Translations under genes and position numbers: made by a program
The notes under the pieces: generated by a model
The model's database searches: none
What the model was told of the DNA's origin: nothing
Seen by the model: the letters and a program-made list of their open reading frames with translations, nothing else
Assembly: GCA_021796315.1 (NCBI GenBank)
Contig: JAJYOH010000075.1
Coordinates: 1 to 15,743, forward strand
Source: Chloroflexota bacterium
Lineage (GTDB): Bacteria; Chloroflexota; Anaerolineae; Anaerolineales; Villigracilaceae
DNA length: 15,743 nt
Direction of reading: 5' to 3'
Shown: one piece after another, positions 7,158-13,878 of the stretch
How positions within the stretch are numbered: the stretch's first letter is position 1
Layout: each line of letters begins with the position of its first letter

Positions 7158-8393
7158 CTATCCAGGGACAATTTGTGTGCCTGCCGGAATTTCAATATCT
7201 TTCGGCAAGACAACGATTCCATCGCGGACGAACCACTTTTCATGATCTATTTCCGTGCCGCGCGGAAACGGGCGGATTACAACGCCTTCGCCGATCCGTA
7301 CATTCTTATCGAGGATCGCACCCTCGATGTCACAATTCTTTCCGACACCGATCACCTCGGAATAATAATCCGAGCCCATCAAGATGGTATCTTTGATGCG
7401 CGTCCCTGTTGCGACCTGGGAACGGATCCCAACCACTGAATGTGTGATCTCTGCCTTTTGGATGCGGCAGCCTTCAGCCAGGAGAACGTCAGTTAAACGG
7501 CTGTCCGCCACAACACTTCCGGGAAGGAAGCGGGTGTGAGAGTAGATCGGCAGCTTTGGATCGTAGAAATTGAACGGCGGGTCCGGCAATGTCAATTCCA
7601 AATTGGTTTCGTAGAATGAACGGATTGTCCCAATGTCCTGCCAGTAATCGTCGAAATCAAAACCGTAAACCTTGTGCGAATGGATCGCCTCGGGAATAAT
7701 CTCTTTACCAAAGTCATCGTGACGGCGGTGGTACATCAACAAATCAACCAGCACTTTGGTCTTGAACAAATATATTCCCATCGAGCCGAGAAACGGACGC
7801 TTCTTGTCGTCGCGGCTGATGAACTTATCCTGCTCAGGCTTTTCTTTTGGCTTCTCGATAAAATCGGTAATGCGATAATCCCTTTCGCGCTTCAAGATTC
7901 CAAAACGCGGCGCATCGTCGCGCGAGACGGGTTGAACGGCTATCGTCATATCGGCATCGTTCCGCCAATGGAACTCCGCCATCTTTTCATAGTCCATGCG
8001 GTAAAGATGATCGCCTGCCAAAATCAAAACATATTCCGCGCCCGTTGCCTGGATTTCGAATAATTGTTTTCGCACCGCGTCCGCCGTGCCTTGATACCAA
8101 TCCGCGGATTCGGGAGTCTGCTCGGCGGCCCAGATCTGCACCCATCCGGTGTGGAATGCGTCGAAGCGGTAAGCCTGCGAGATGTGGCGATGCAGCGAAA
8201 CGGAGTTGAACTGGGTCAGGACCGCGATGCGATAAATCCCGGAGTTGATGCAATTGCTGATGGGAATATCAATCAGCCGATATTTTCCCGCAATCGGCAC
8301 CGCTGGTTTGGAACGCATCCACGTCAGCGGATAGAGACGCGCACCGCGTCCGCCGCCCATAATGACTGCCAGGATTTCATCCGTTGTAGGCAT
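7158..8393 (-). CDS. glgC: Glucose-1-phosphate adenylyltransferase (ADP-glucose pyrophosphorylase), 411 aa
   Basis: It makes ADP-glucose from ATP and glucose-1-phosphate, the committed and usually allosterically controlled step of bacterial glycogen synthesis, in the cytoplasm. An N-terminal nucleotidyltransferase domain shows GGGRGARLYPLT (13-24), KPAVPIAGKYRLIDIPISN, WYQGTADAVR (99-108), the catalytic-Asp segment GDHLYRMDY (127-135), FIEKP and YWQDIGTI. A C-terminal left-handed beta-helix of hexapeptide-like repeats follows. The KPAVP and YPLT details resemble the cyanobacterial/plant branch. I chose ATG at 8393 because GGAGG lies six bases upstream; a GTG five codons earlier (8408) would place that site inside the gene. 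Where most relatives read GxGTRL this one has GRGARL (A18), a small change in the nucleotide-binding loop. It is preceded by a microprotein gene 21 bp upstream, probably on one transcript. Confidence 0.96.
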   Translation of the reverse strand: MPTTDEILAVIMGGGRGARLYPLTWMRSKPAVPIAGKYRLIDIPISNCINSGIYRIAVLTQFNSVSLHRHISQAYRFDAFHTGWVQIWAAEQTPESADWYQGTADAVRKQLFEIQATGAEYVLILAGDHLYRMDYEKMAEFHWRNDADMTIAVQPVSRDDAPRFGILKRERDYRITDFIEKPKEKPEQDKFISRDDKKRPFLGSMGIYLFKTKVLVDLLMYHRRHDDFGKEIIPEAIHSHKVYGFDFDDYWQDIGTIRSFYETNLELTLPDPPFNFYDPKLPIYSHTRFLPGSVVADSRLTDVLLAEGCRIQKAEITHSVVGIRSQVATGTRIKDTILMGSDYYSEVIGVGKNCDIEGAILDKNVRIGEGVVIRPFPRGTEIDHEKWFVRDGIVVLPKDIEIPAGTQIVPG

Positions 8394-8414
8394 CGAAGAC
8401 CTCCGCACGAGGAA

Positions 8415-8528
8415 TTAGTGTTGCTGCTTTTTCAGCAATAGACTGCGAACTTTGTCGGCAATATAAAGTACCGGATAAACCAGGACGAGCAAAACATCCA
8501 CAAGCACGAAAGCCCAATAAAGTTTCAC
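8415..8528 (-). CDS. 37-residue single-helix membrane microprotein upstream of glgC
   Basis: A very short gene: GTG at 8528, preceded by GAGGAGGAGAGAAT (a strong purine-rich ribosome binding site about seven bases away), encoding MKLYWAFVLVDVLLVLVYPVLYIADKVRSLLLKKQQH. Residues 3-24 form one membrane helix and the tail is strongly basic, so it should sit with its C-terminus inside. A promoter-like pair lies just upstream (8554-8582), and glgC starts 21 bp downstream, so the two are probably co-transcribed. The open frame continues upstream to 8624, but that extension crosses the promoter and a hairpin and is unlikely to be translated. No family is recognised and a link with glycogen metabolism is unproven. 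A translated leader peptide is the alternative. Confidence 0.55.
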   Translation of the reverse strand: MKLYWAFVLVDVLLVLVYPVLYIADKVRSLLLKKQQH

Positions 8529-8553
8529 ATTCTCTCTCCTCCTCACTTCTTTC

Positions 8554-8582
8554 ATCATCGCCAATGAAAGGAGCGAGGTCAA
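8554..8582 (-). promoter_or_regulatory. Candidate promoter of the microprotein-glgC operon
   Basis: The minus strand shows TTGACC (8577-8582, five of six), a 17-base spacer and GATGAT (8554-8559, four of six). The start would be near 8547, about 19 bases before the microprotein GTG. The pattern is reasonable but the -10 is weak. Confidence 0.4.
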
Positions 8583-8588
8583 AGCAAA

Positions 8589-8616
8589 ACGCGAGAGCAT
8601 GGAGGCACTCTCGCGT
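8589..8616 (-). terminator. Second hairpin downstream of tRNA-Leu
   Basis: ACGCGAGAG, ten bases, CTCTCGCGT on the minus strand: a perfect 9-bp stem, followed by TTTGCTTTG. It sits after the stronger hairpin at 8627-8642 and just ahead of the glgC operon promoter. It may be a backup terminator that insulates that operon from tRNA transcription. The T-tract is interrupted. Confidence 0.4.
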
Positions 8617-8622
8617 GGAACC

Positions 8623-8642
8623 AAAAGCGGGCGAGTGCCCGC
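8623..8642 (-). terminator. Intrinsic terminator of tRNA-Leu
   Basis: The minus strand reads GCGGGC, ACTC, GCCCGC: a 6-bp all-GC stem with a four-base loop, then TTTTGG. It begins 15 bases after the tRNA 3' end, where a terminator for this single-tRNA transcript is expected. Confidence 0.6.
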
Positions 8643-8656
8643 ATCGGATGATATAA

Positions 8657-8738
8657 TGCCGAAGGAGGGAATCGAACCCTCAATCCCGAAGGAACACGAT
8701 TTTGAGTCGTGCGCGTCTGCCTATTCCGCCACTTCGGC
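8657..8738 (-). tRNA. tRNA-Leu (anticodon CAA)
   Basis: Read on the minus strand, the acceptor arms GCCGAAG and CTTCGGC pair perfectly with discriminator A. The anticodon arm is CACGA-CTCAAAA-TCGTG with anticodon CAA, which reads the leucine codon UUG. A long variable arm (around TGTTCCTTCGGGATT) marks a class II tRNA, and the T arm GAGGG-TTCGATT-CCCTC is canonical. The length is 82 bases without an encoded CCA end. A good promoter lies immediately upstream and a GC-rich terminator downstream, so it is transcribed alone. Confidence 0.97.
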
Positions 8739-8747
8739 TCGCCCCAA

Positions 8748-8777
8748 AGTATAAACCAACCCCACGAACAAGGTCAA
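8748..8777 (-). promoter_or_regulatory. Promoter of tRNA-Leu, overlapping the start of the divergent ychF-like gene
   Basis: The minus strand reads TTGACC (8772-8777), an 18-base spacer and TATACT (8748-8753): five of six matches in each box. The start point would fall at about 8741, three bases before the mature tRNA. The -35 box lies on the ribosome binding site of the divergent plus-strand gene that begins at 8779, so the two genes share very compact control DNA. Confidence 0.65.
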
Positions 8778-8778
8778 G

Positions 8779-9837
8779 ATGAAACTTGGAATCATAGGAC
8801 TGCCCCAATCTGGAAAGACAACCATTTTCAATGCGCTGACACGCGGAAACATGCCGACGACTGCCAGCGCGGGACGCATCGAAATTCATACGGCTGTGGT
8901 GGATGTTCCCGACCCGCGCGTGGACAAACTCTCAGCCATGTTTAAGCCGAAGAAGACGATCTACGCCAAAGTGACCTACACGGACATCGCGGGACTGGAG
9001 GGCGGCTCGGCCAAAACAGGCATTTCGGGCCAACTTTTAAATCAGCTCGCGCAAATGGACGGCTTTATCCTCGTCGTCCGCGCCTTTGAGGATGAGAACG
9101 TTCCGCATCCATCTGGAAGCGTGGATCCAAAGCGCGATGTTGAAGCGATGTTAAGCGAACTTTTGCTCAATGATCTGATCGCCGTCGAACGCAAGCTGGA
9201 ACGTCTCACCGATGAACGTCGAAAAGGTGGCACGGACAAAACAATCAATGCGCGCCAGACCGAATTATTCGAGCGCCTGAACAAAACGCTTTCAGACAAT
9301 AAACCTCTGCGCGATATGGAATTCAATTCCGAAGAACAAAAAGAACTTGCGTCCTATGGTCTGCTGTCTCGCAAGCCAATCCTCACCGTGTTCAATCTCG
9401 GCGAGGGACAAAAAGCTCCGTCTGTTCAACTCGATCATCCATGCGTGGATTTGATGGGTAAGCTCGAAATGGAAATCGCACAACTGAGTCCGGATGATGC
9501 GGCAGTGTTCATGCAGGAATATGGAATTGAAGAACTCAGCCTCAGCAAGATGATTCGGCTTTCATATGATTTGTTGAAACTACAATCCTTCTTCACCGTC
9601 GGCGAAGATGAAGTCCGTGCATGGACAACGCACTGCGGTGCGTCCGCGGTGGAGGCGGCAGGCGAAATCCACACCGATTTGCAGCGAGGTTTTGTACGCG
9701 CGGAAGTCGTCGCTTATGAAGATTTGATCTCGTTGGGCGGAATGAACGAAGCCAAAACAAAAGGCAAGCTGCGATTGGAAGGAAAAGAATATCCTGTAAA
9801 AGATGGGGATATTATGCACATTCGATTTAACGTATAA
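8779..9837 (+). CDS. ychF: YchF/OLA1-like P-loop ATPase, 352 aa
   Basis: A member of the Obg-related YchF group: ribosome-associated P-loop NTPases that prefer ATP and modulate translation and stress responses. Visible motifs are the P-loop GLPQSGKTT (7-15), DIAGL (69-73, the G3 motif with Ala-Gly-Leu), NLGE (206-209) at the G4 position, where YchF proteins carry NxxE not NKxD, and a C-terminal TGS-like domain ending in YPVKDGDIMHIRFNV. The length is close to the usual 363. The P-loop differs from the classical YchF GLPNVGKST, and the helical insert (about 115-190) is also divergent. This may be the separate YchF-like branch of some phyla, not the orthologue of E. coli YchF. ATG at 8779 has AAGGT four bases upstream. 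No partner genes adjoin it. Confidence 0.88.
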   Translation: MKLGIIGLPQSGKTTIFNALTRGNMPTTASAGRIEIHTAVVDVPDPRVDKLSAMFKPKKTIYAKVTYTDIAGLEGGSAKTGISGQLLNQLAQMDGFILVVRAFEDENVPHPSGSVDPKRDVEAMLSELLLNDLIAVERKLERLTDERRKGGTDKTINARQTELFERLNKTLSDNKPLRDMEFNSEEQKELASYGLLSRKPILTVFNLGEGQKAPSVQLDHPCVDLMGKLEMEIAQLSPDDAAVFMQEYGIEELSLSKMIRLSYDLLKLQSFFTVGEDEVRAWTTHCGASAVEAAGEIHTDLQRGFVRAEVVAYEDLISLGGMNEAKTKGKLRLEGKEYPVKDGDIMHIRFNV

Positions 9838-9838
9838 T
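9833..9838 (+). promoter_or_regulatory. Isolated TATAAT at the end of the ychF-like gene
   Basis: A perfect -10 hexamer overlaps the stop codon of the upstream gene, about 50 bases before the lipoprotein start. No acceptable -35 is seen 16-18 bases upstream and there is no TGn extension, so it is only a weak candidate for an independent promoter. Confidence 0.25.
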
Positions 9839-9887
9839 GAAACCGTAATGGCGGAGGGCTTCTCAATTAAATAAACGGGAGGGTACT

Positions 9888-10847
9888 ATGTCACTAAAAT
9901 CCATTGGCCGAGGGATGATATTATTTTGGCTTACAGCAGCAATCATTATTCTCGCCTGTAGTGTTTCAGCAGCTCCAACCACTGCGCCAGGTTTCGATCC
10001 AACCAAGGCCGCGCTCGAACTCCAGGCTACCTCCATGGCTTTGCAATTGACCCAATCGGCGTTGAACAATCATCCGCAGGCGACACAACCACCTGCAACA
10101 CAAGCAATCACTACGCAGCCGCCAGTTGTTGTTCCGACACAAATCCTTCCAACCCCAACGCAAGATGCGGAAGCCCAAATCAAAAATGCCAAGATTCTGG
10201 TCTATGAAAATACGGATGAACGCGGCATCGGTATGTGGATTCAAGAAGCACTCAATGGGATGGGATTGAAATACACCCAAACCGGTTCTTACAGCGGTCA
10301 CTTCATGGAAAATCTAAATTCCGGCATCAAATGGGATTTGATCATCGTTGGCGCAGAAGACAAAGATAAGATTTCCGGAGAGTTTTGGGATGTGATCAAC
10401 ACACGTCTTGCGCGCGACAAAGTTGCGATGATCGCCGAGATTTGGTATCTCGACCGTGAGGCGAATGGCCCCATCAGCCAGATTATGAGCGGCTGCGGAA
10501 TCCGTTATATGAAAGATATGCCAGTGGACGATTCGATCTATTGGTGGGAACCGGATCATTCCATTTTCAATGAACCCAATACCGTGCTTCCGCTTTTACA
10601 TTACAACTTATACTGGGGCAATCAAGCCGGAGACAGGATCGGGCTTGGAAGCGGAGGCGACGCGGTCATTCTTGCAGGCAAGTCTGCCAGCCCGTCTAAT
10701 GATGGAGGCGTGCTCGCGACTTGTTATCAAGGCCGTGTGATTTTCCAGACATTTTCAGACCATGATTATCATCAAGCCGATATCATTCCGCTCTGGCAAA
10801 ACTACATCCATTACACGTTGAAGAATCACTTTGCGGCGATTCAATAA
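9888..10847 (+). CDS. Putative lipoprotein with Thr/Pro/Gln-rich linker and a Rossmann-like domain, 319 aa
   Basis: Function unknown. The N-terminus is a signal peptide with a hydrophobic core (11-22) ending in ILAC, a plausible lipobox with C24 as the lipidated residue. A low-complexity linker follows (about 63-92, with repeated TQPPATQ-like words), of the kind that tethers extracytoplasmic domains to the membrane. The remaining 220 residues start AKILVYENTDERGIGMWIQEAL and continue WDLIIVGAEDK and RDKVAMIAEIWYLD. This alternation of hydrophobic strands and helices recalls class I glutamine-amidotransferase-like or ThuA-like folds, but I see no Cys-His-Glu catalytic triad and do not claim an enzyme activity. 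The C-terminal part (GRVIFQTFSDHDYHQ) is typical of that fold's last strand. The start is fixed by GGGAGGG four bases before the ATG. It stands alone between the ychF-like and pepF genes on the same strand. Confidence 0.75.
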   Translation: MSLKSIGRGMILFWLTAAIIILACSVSAAPTTAPGFDPTKAALELQATSMALQLTQSALNNHPQATQPPATQAITTQPPVVVPTQILPTPTQDAEAQIKNAKILVYENTDERGIGMWIQEALNGMGLKYTQTGSYSGHFMENLNSGIKWDLIIVGAEDKDKISGEFWDVINTRLARDKVAMIAEIWYLDREANGPISQIMSGCGIRYMKDMPVDDSIYWWEPDHSIFNEPNTVLPLLHYNLYWGNQAGDRIGLGSGGDAVILAGKSASPSNDGGVLATCYQGRVIFQTFSDHDYHQADIIPLWQNYIHYTLKNHFAAIQ

Positions 10848-10856
10848 AAAACAATT

Positions 10857-10862
10857 TATAAT
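10857..10862 (+). promoter_or_regulatory. Candidate -10 box of the oligoendopeptidase gene
   Basis: A perfect TATAAT ten bases after the lipoprotein stop codon. No good -35 is found at normal spacing. If used, the transcript would carry an 11-bp hairpin (10894-10925) in its leader before the ATG at 10943. Confidence 0.3.
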
Positions 10863-10893
10863 CCAGGCAATATCAAAAATTGAAAGCGCAGAA

Positions 10894-10925
10894 TTTCAGG
10901 AGCGGCCAGGCGGTCGCTCCTGAAA
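10894..10925. repeat. REP-like palindrome in the leader of the oligoendopeptidase gene
   Basis: TTTCAGGAGCG, ten bases, CGCTCCTGAAA: perfect 11-bp arms. The GC-rich centre (gcGGCCaggcGGTCGC) resembles the cores of the palindromes at 381-407 and 14832-14851. There is no T-tract on the plus strand, so it is unlikely to be a terminator of the lipoprotein gene. It ends 17 bases before the pepF start codon, close to its ribosome binding site. Confidence 0.6.
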
Positions 10926-10942
10926 ATAATGGAGAGAATAAC

Positions 10943-12706
10943 ATGGCTTACGTTCAAACAAAATGGAATCTTGCGGATCTCTTCCCCGGTTTCGACAGCC
11001 CGGAACTGGAAGCGGCGTTCGATAAGGTCGAAGAGCAGGTGACCAGCTTCGAGGGTGTGCGCGGCAAGCTCAAGCCGGAGATGGATGCGGATCAATTCGT
11101 CGAGATCGTACGCGCCTCCGAGGAAACGAGTCGCGTCGTCAACAAAATGTATTCGTTTGCAGGTCTCGCTTTCGCGGCAGACACACAAGATCAGGTTGCA
11201 CAGACTCTGCAATCGCGCATTGACCAGTTCGCGGCAGAGATGCAAAACCGCACGCTGTTCTTCAGCTTGTGGTGGAAGGAAGTGGATGATGCAAATGCAA
11301 AACGCCTGATGGATGCTTCGGGCGACTATCGTTATTATCTTGAAGAGATTCGGCATTTCAAGCCGCACACATTGAGCGAGCCGGAAGAGAAGATTATCAA
11401 TCTCAAAAATGTGACTGGCGTTAACGCACTCAACACCTTGTATGATTCGATTACTAATCGTTACACATTTAAATTTGAAGTGGATGGCGAGGTCAAGGAA
11501 CTAACTGAAAGTGAATTGATGGCTTATCGTTACAGCACGAATCCCGATGAGCGCGCTCGCAGTTATCAGGAACAATTCCGCGTCTTTGGCACGGATGGCC
11601 CGATCCTCGGCCAGATGTACCAGACCATCGTCCGCGACTGGCACACAGAGAATCTCTCGCTGAGAAAATTTTCGAGTCCGATTGCGGCGCGCAATCTCTC
11701 GAACGACATTCCCGATGAAGCCATAGACGCGTTACTGGATGTGGCGCGTAAGAACGTCAAGATTTTCCAACACTATTTCAAATTGAAAGCAAAATTTGTT
11801 AGCATGGAAAAGCTGCGCCGCTACGACATCTACGCACCGGTCAGCAAATCGCAAAAACAATTTGATTTCGATAAAGCCGCTCAAATGGTCTTTGAATCGT
11901 TTGGCGCGTTCGATCCGAAGCTCGCGGAACTGGCGCGCCGCGTCTTTGATCAGCAGCATCTCGACAGCGAAATCCGCAAAGGAAAGACCGGCGGTGCGTT
12001 CTGCTGGTCCATTGTGCCTGAGATGACGCCGTATGTTCTGTTGAACTATCAAAGCCGCGCTCGAGATGTGGCTGTGATGGCTCATGAATTGGGCCATGCC
12101 ATTCATTCGATGCTGGCTGAACATCACACAGCATTTACATTCCATTCGTCATTGCCGCTGGCCGAGACCGCATCCACGTTCGGCGAAATGATGTTGACCG
12201 ATAAATTGCTGGCCGAAGAAACCGATGAATCCGTTCGCCGCGATCTGCTCTTCAAACAAATGGATGATTCTTATGCCACGATCATGCGCCAGTCTTATTT
12301 TGCCTTATTCGAGAAGCAAACGCATGAAATGATTCTAAAGAACGCTTCGGTTGATGAAATTTCCGCCGCGTATTTTGAAACGCTGAGAGAGCAATTTGGC
12401 GACTCCATCGAATTGAGCGAGGAATTCAAATGGGAATGGGTTTCGATTCCGCACATTTATCACACGCCGTTTTACGTGTATGCTTACGCGTTCGGACAAT
12501 TGCTGGTTTTGTCGCTTTATCAACAATTCAAGATCGAAGGCGATTTGTTCAAACCGAAGTATCTGAGAATTTTATCCACTGGCGGATCGGAAGCGCCGGC
12601 AAAAATTCTGGCGGACACGGGCATTGACATCCGCTCGGCAAAATTCTGGCAAGGCGGATTCGATGTGCTGGAAAAGCTGGTCAGTGAGTTGGAAAAGCTG
12701 AAATAA
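10943..12706 (+). CDS. pepF: Oligoendopeptidase F (M3 family zinc metallopeptidase), 587 aa
   Basis: A cytoplasmic zinc peptidase that degrades medium-length oligopeptides. The active site HELGH is at 381-385 (VMAHELGHAIHSML), with the third zinc ligand probably E408 in PLAETASTFGE, as in PepF relatives. The substrate-side aromatic segment HIYHTPFYVYAYAFGQ near the C-terminus is also conserved in the family. N-terminal helices (about 20-130) form the oligopeptidase F N-domain. The length is normal (about 590-600). I chose ATG at 10943 (MAYVQTKWNL) because GGAG lies eight bases upstream and the protein start aligns with the family; an ATG 21 codons earlier would read through the palindrome at 10894-10925. 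It ends just before a strong bidirectional terminator and has no operon partner. Confidence 0.95.
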   Translation: MAYVQTKWNLADLFPGFDSPELEAAFDKVEEQVTSFEGVRGKLKPEMDADQFVEIVRASEETSRVVNKMYSFAGLAFAADTQDQVAQTLQSRIDQFAAEMQNRTLFFSLWWKEVDDANAKRLMDASGDYRYYLEEIRHFKPHTLSEPEEKIINLKNVTGVNALNTLYDSITNRYTFKFEVDGEVKELTESELMAYRYSTNPDERARSYQEQFRVFGTDGPILGQMYQTIVRDWHTENLSLRKFSSPIAARNLSNDIPDEAIDALLDVARKNVKIFQHYFKLKAKFVSMEKLRRYDIYAPVSKSQKQFDFDKAAQMVFESFGAFDPKLAELARRVFDQQHLDSEIRKGKTGGAFCWSIVPEMTPYVLLNYQSRARDVAVMAHELGHAIHSMLAEHHTAFTFHSSLPLAETASTFGEMMLTDKLLAEETDESVRRDLLFKQMDDSYATIMRQSYFALFEKQTHEMILKNASVDEISAAYFETLREQFGDSIELSEEFKWEWVSIPHIYHTPFYVYAYAFGQLLVLSLYQQFKIEGDLFKPKYLRILSTGGSEAPAKILADTGIDIRSAKFWQGGFDVLEKLVSELEKLK

Positions 12707-12713
12707 GTGAAAC

Positions 12714-12743
12714 AAAAAGAGCAGTGCGAAACTGCTCTTTTTT
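12714..12743. terminator. Bidirectional intrinsic terminator between convergent genes
   Basis: AAAAAGAGCAGT, loop GCGAA, ACTGCTCTTTTT: a perfect 12-bp stem, flanked by a T-run on the plus strand (12738-12743) and by A's that give a T-run on the minus strand. It ends pepF from the left and the small hypothetical gene from the right. Confidence 0.92.
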
Positions 12744-12768
12744 CTCGACTTTTATCGCTAAAGACAAA

Positions 12769-13185
12769 CTAGACAACTACAGTAAACTGCAAGGGATTCT
12801 GAGGGTTGTATTTGATCTTGATCGTATCGCCCACGCGCGGGACGGCAATTCTCGAAACGATGCTCTCGCCGGTCACATTGGGGATGGTGCCGCCGTATGC
12901 GGCATTGATTGTCAGCGTCAACATGACAACCGGGTTGTCGTTGATCGTCTTGCCAGTATCCTGAACGGCCATAACCACGGCTGTCGTTTCCATGCCTTCC
13001 GGGTTCTGAAATTTCTTCTGCATGTCAATGGCATTTTGTGCCGAAGCTAGCGCGTTGTCGGTTTGGTCAACAAAGTCTTGCCCCATGACTACTTTGTTAA
13101 GTCCCTTCATCAACGGGTTATTCAACATCTTGTTGGCATTATCAAGCGCCTTCTGTGGATCCTTCTCGATTTTTCGTCCGAACAT
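12769..13185 (-). CDS. Small hypothetical protein with a conserved-looking C-terminal domain, 138 aa
   Basis: No named function. Residues 1-60 are charged and helical (FGRKIEKDPQKALDNANKMLNN..., with many Asn, Gln and Lys). From about residue 65 a beta-rich module follows: ETTAVVMAVQDTGKTINDNPVVMLTLTIN, then VSRIAVPRVGDTIKIKYNPQNPLQFTV. The pattern G-x-x-x-N-x-x-P with a late R-x-G-D-x-I-x-V-x-Y-x-P-x-x-P recurs, as I recall, in many uncharacterised bacterial proteins (often membrane-linked or with SHOCT-type tails). There is no signal peptide or membrane helix. I chose ATG at 13185 because AAGGA lies four bases upstream; the open frame continues 21 codons further without a site. It ends at the shared terminator with pepF and is transcribed alone. 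Confidence 0.75.
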   Translation of the reverse strand: MFGRKIEKDPQKALDNANKMLNNPLMKGLNKVVMGQDFVDQTDNALASAQNAIDMQKKFQNPEGMETTAVVMAVQDTGKTINDNPVVMLTLTINAAYGGTIPNVTGESIVSRIAVPRVGDTIKIKYNPQNPLQFTVVV

Positions 13186-13288
13186 TCTTTCCTTCCTTTC
13201 TTGAATTGGTTTGGATTGGATGCTTGGATGATAAATCCTGAATCCCATTTGATGTACCTTACCGAAGTACCAGAAAGCATACAGGAAG

Positions 13289-13324
13289 AAAGTACTGGGT
13301 GAACCTTATTTCGCCCAGTACTTT
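13289..13324 (-). terminator. Terminator hairpin downstream of the GNAT gene
   Basis: AAAGTACTGGG and CCCAGTACTTT form a perfect 11-bp stem, extendable by four further pairs (one G-T) inside. On the minus strand TTTCTTCC overlaps and follows the stem. It lies 73 bases beyond the stop of the acetyltransferase gene and upstream of the next minus-strand gene, so it probably ends the glycosyltransferase-acetyltransferase transcript. Confidence 0.65.
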
Positions 13325-13396
13325 TCCTTTCAATTCGACTCAAAACGTCACCGCGACTTTTTCGATTCACGCGAGACTGTAGTCGGCTCAATATGT

Positions 13397-13861
13397 CTAC
13401 AAATTCTTGATCATATTCAGACTCGATGTTTCATAACCAATGCTTTCATATAAATTCCGCGCCACCTTGTTTGACGCAAACACATGTAGTCCGATGGATT
13501 GCAATCCAAGTTCGCGCGCCTTATCTTCGATCAGCAACATTGCCTGTTTACCATATCCCTTGCCGCGGAACTTTTGATCAATTTCCACATCGAAGATAAA
13601 TCCGCTTTTCTTGGGACGATCCATTTCCGCGCGCAGCCAGATCAAACCAACTGCTTCGTCCCCATCATATAACGTGTAAAGGTAATGATCCTTGGTTTGC
13701 AATCCCTGTGGCAAAAGCGATTCAGTCTGTTTGCGTGACTTCTCCAACGCCTCGGACTCATCCCAATATCCGGCCTTGACGTTATCCGCCGCGTATTCGG
13801 GAATAAGACGCGCGAAGAAAGCTTCATATTCTGCTTGGGTCATCGGGACAAGTTTTGACAT
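13397..13861 (-). CDS. GNAT-family N-acetyltransferase, 154 aa
   Basis: A cytoplasmic acetyl-CoA-dependent acetyltransferase; the substrate is not predictable. The acetyl-CoA-binding motif A is clear: FRGKGYGKQAM with R99, G100, G102 and G104 of the R-G-x-G-x-G pattern. It is preceded by strand IFDVEIDQ (89-96) and followed by motif B features LHVFASNKVARNLYESIGYE (125-144), including the typical N-x-x-A-x-x-L-Y-x-x-x-G-Y. The N-terminal 60 residues (WDESEALEKSRKQTESLLP) resemble GNATs annotated as RimI-like or aminoglycoside-type, but no specific match can be claimed. The start ATG has AAAGGA about ten bases upstream, a rather long spacing. It lies 17 bp behind the glycosyltransferase gene and is probably co-transcribed with it. 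Confidence 0.9.
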   Translation of the reverse strand: MSKLVPMTQAEYEAFFARLIPEYAADNVKAGYWDESEALEKSRKQTESLLPQGLQTKDHYLYTLYDGDEAVGLIWLRAEMDRPKKSGFIFDVEIDQKFRGKGYGKQAMLLIEDKARELGLQSIGLHVFASNKVARNLYESIGYETSSLNMIKNL

Positions 13862-13878
13862 GGCGTGATTATCCTTTC

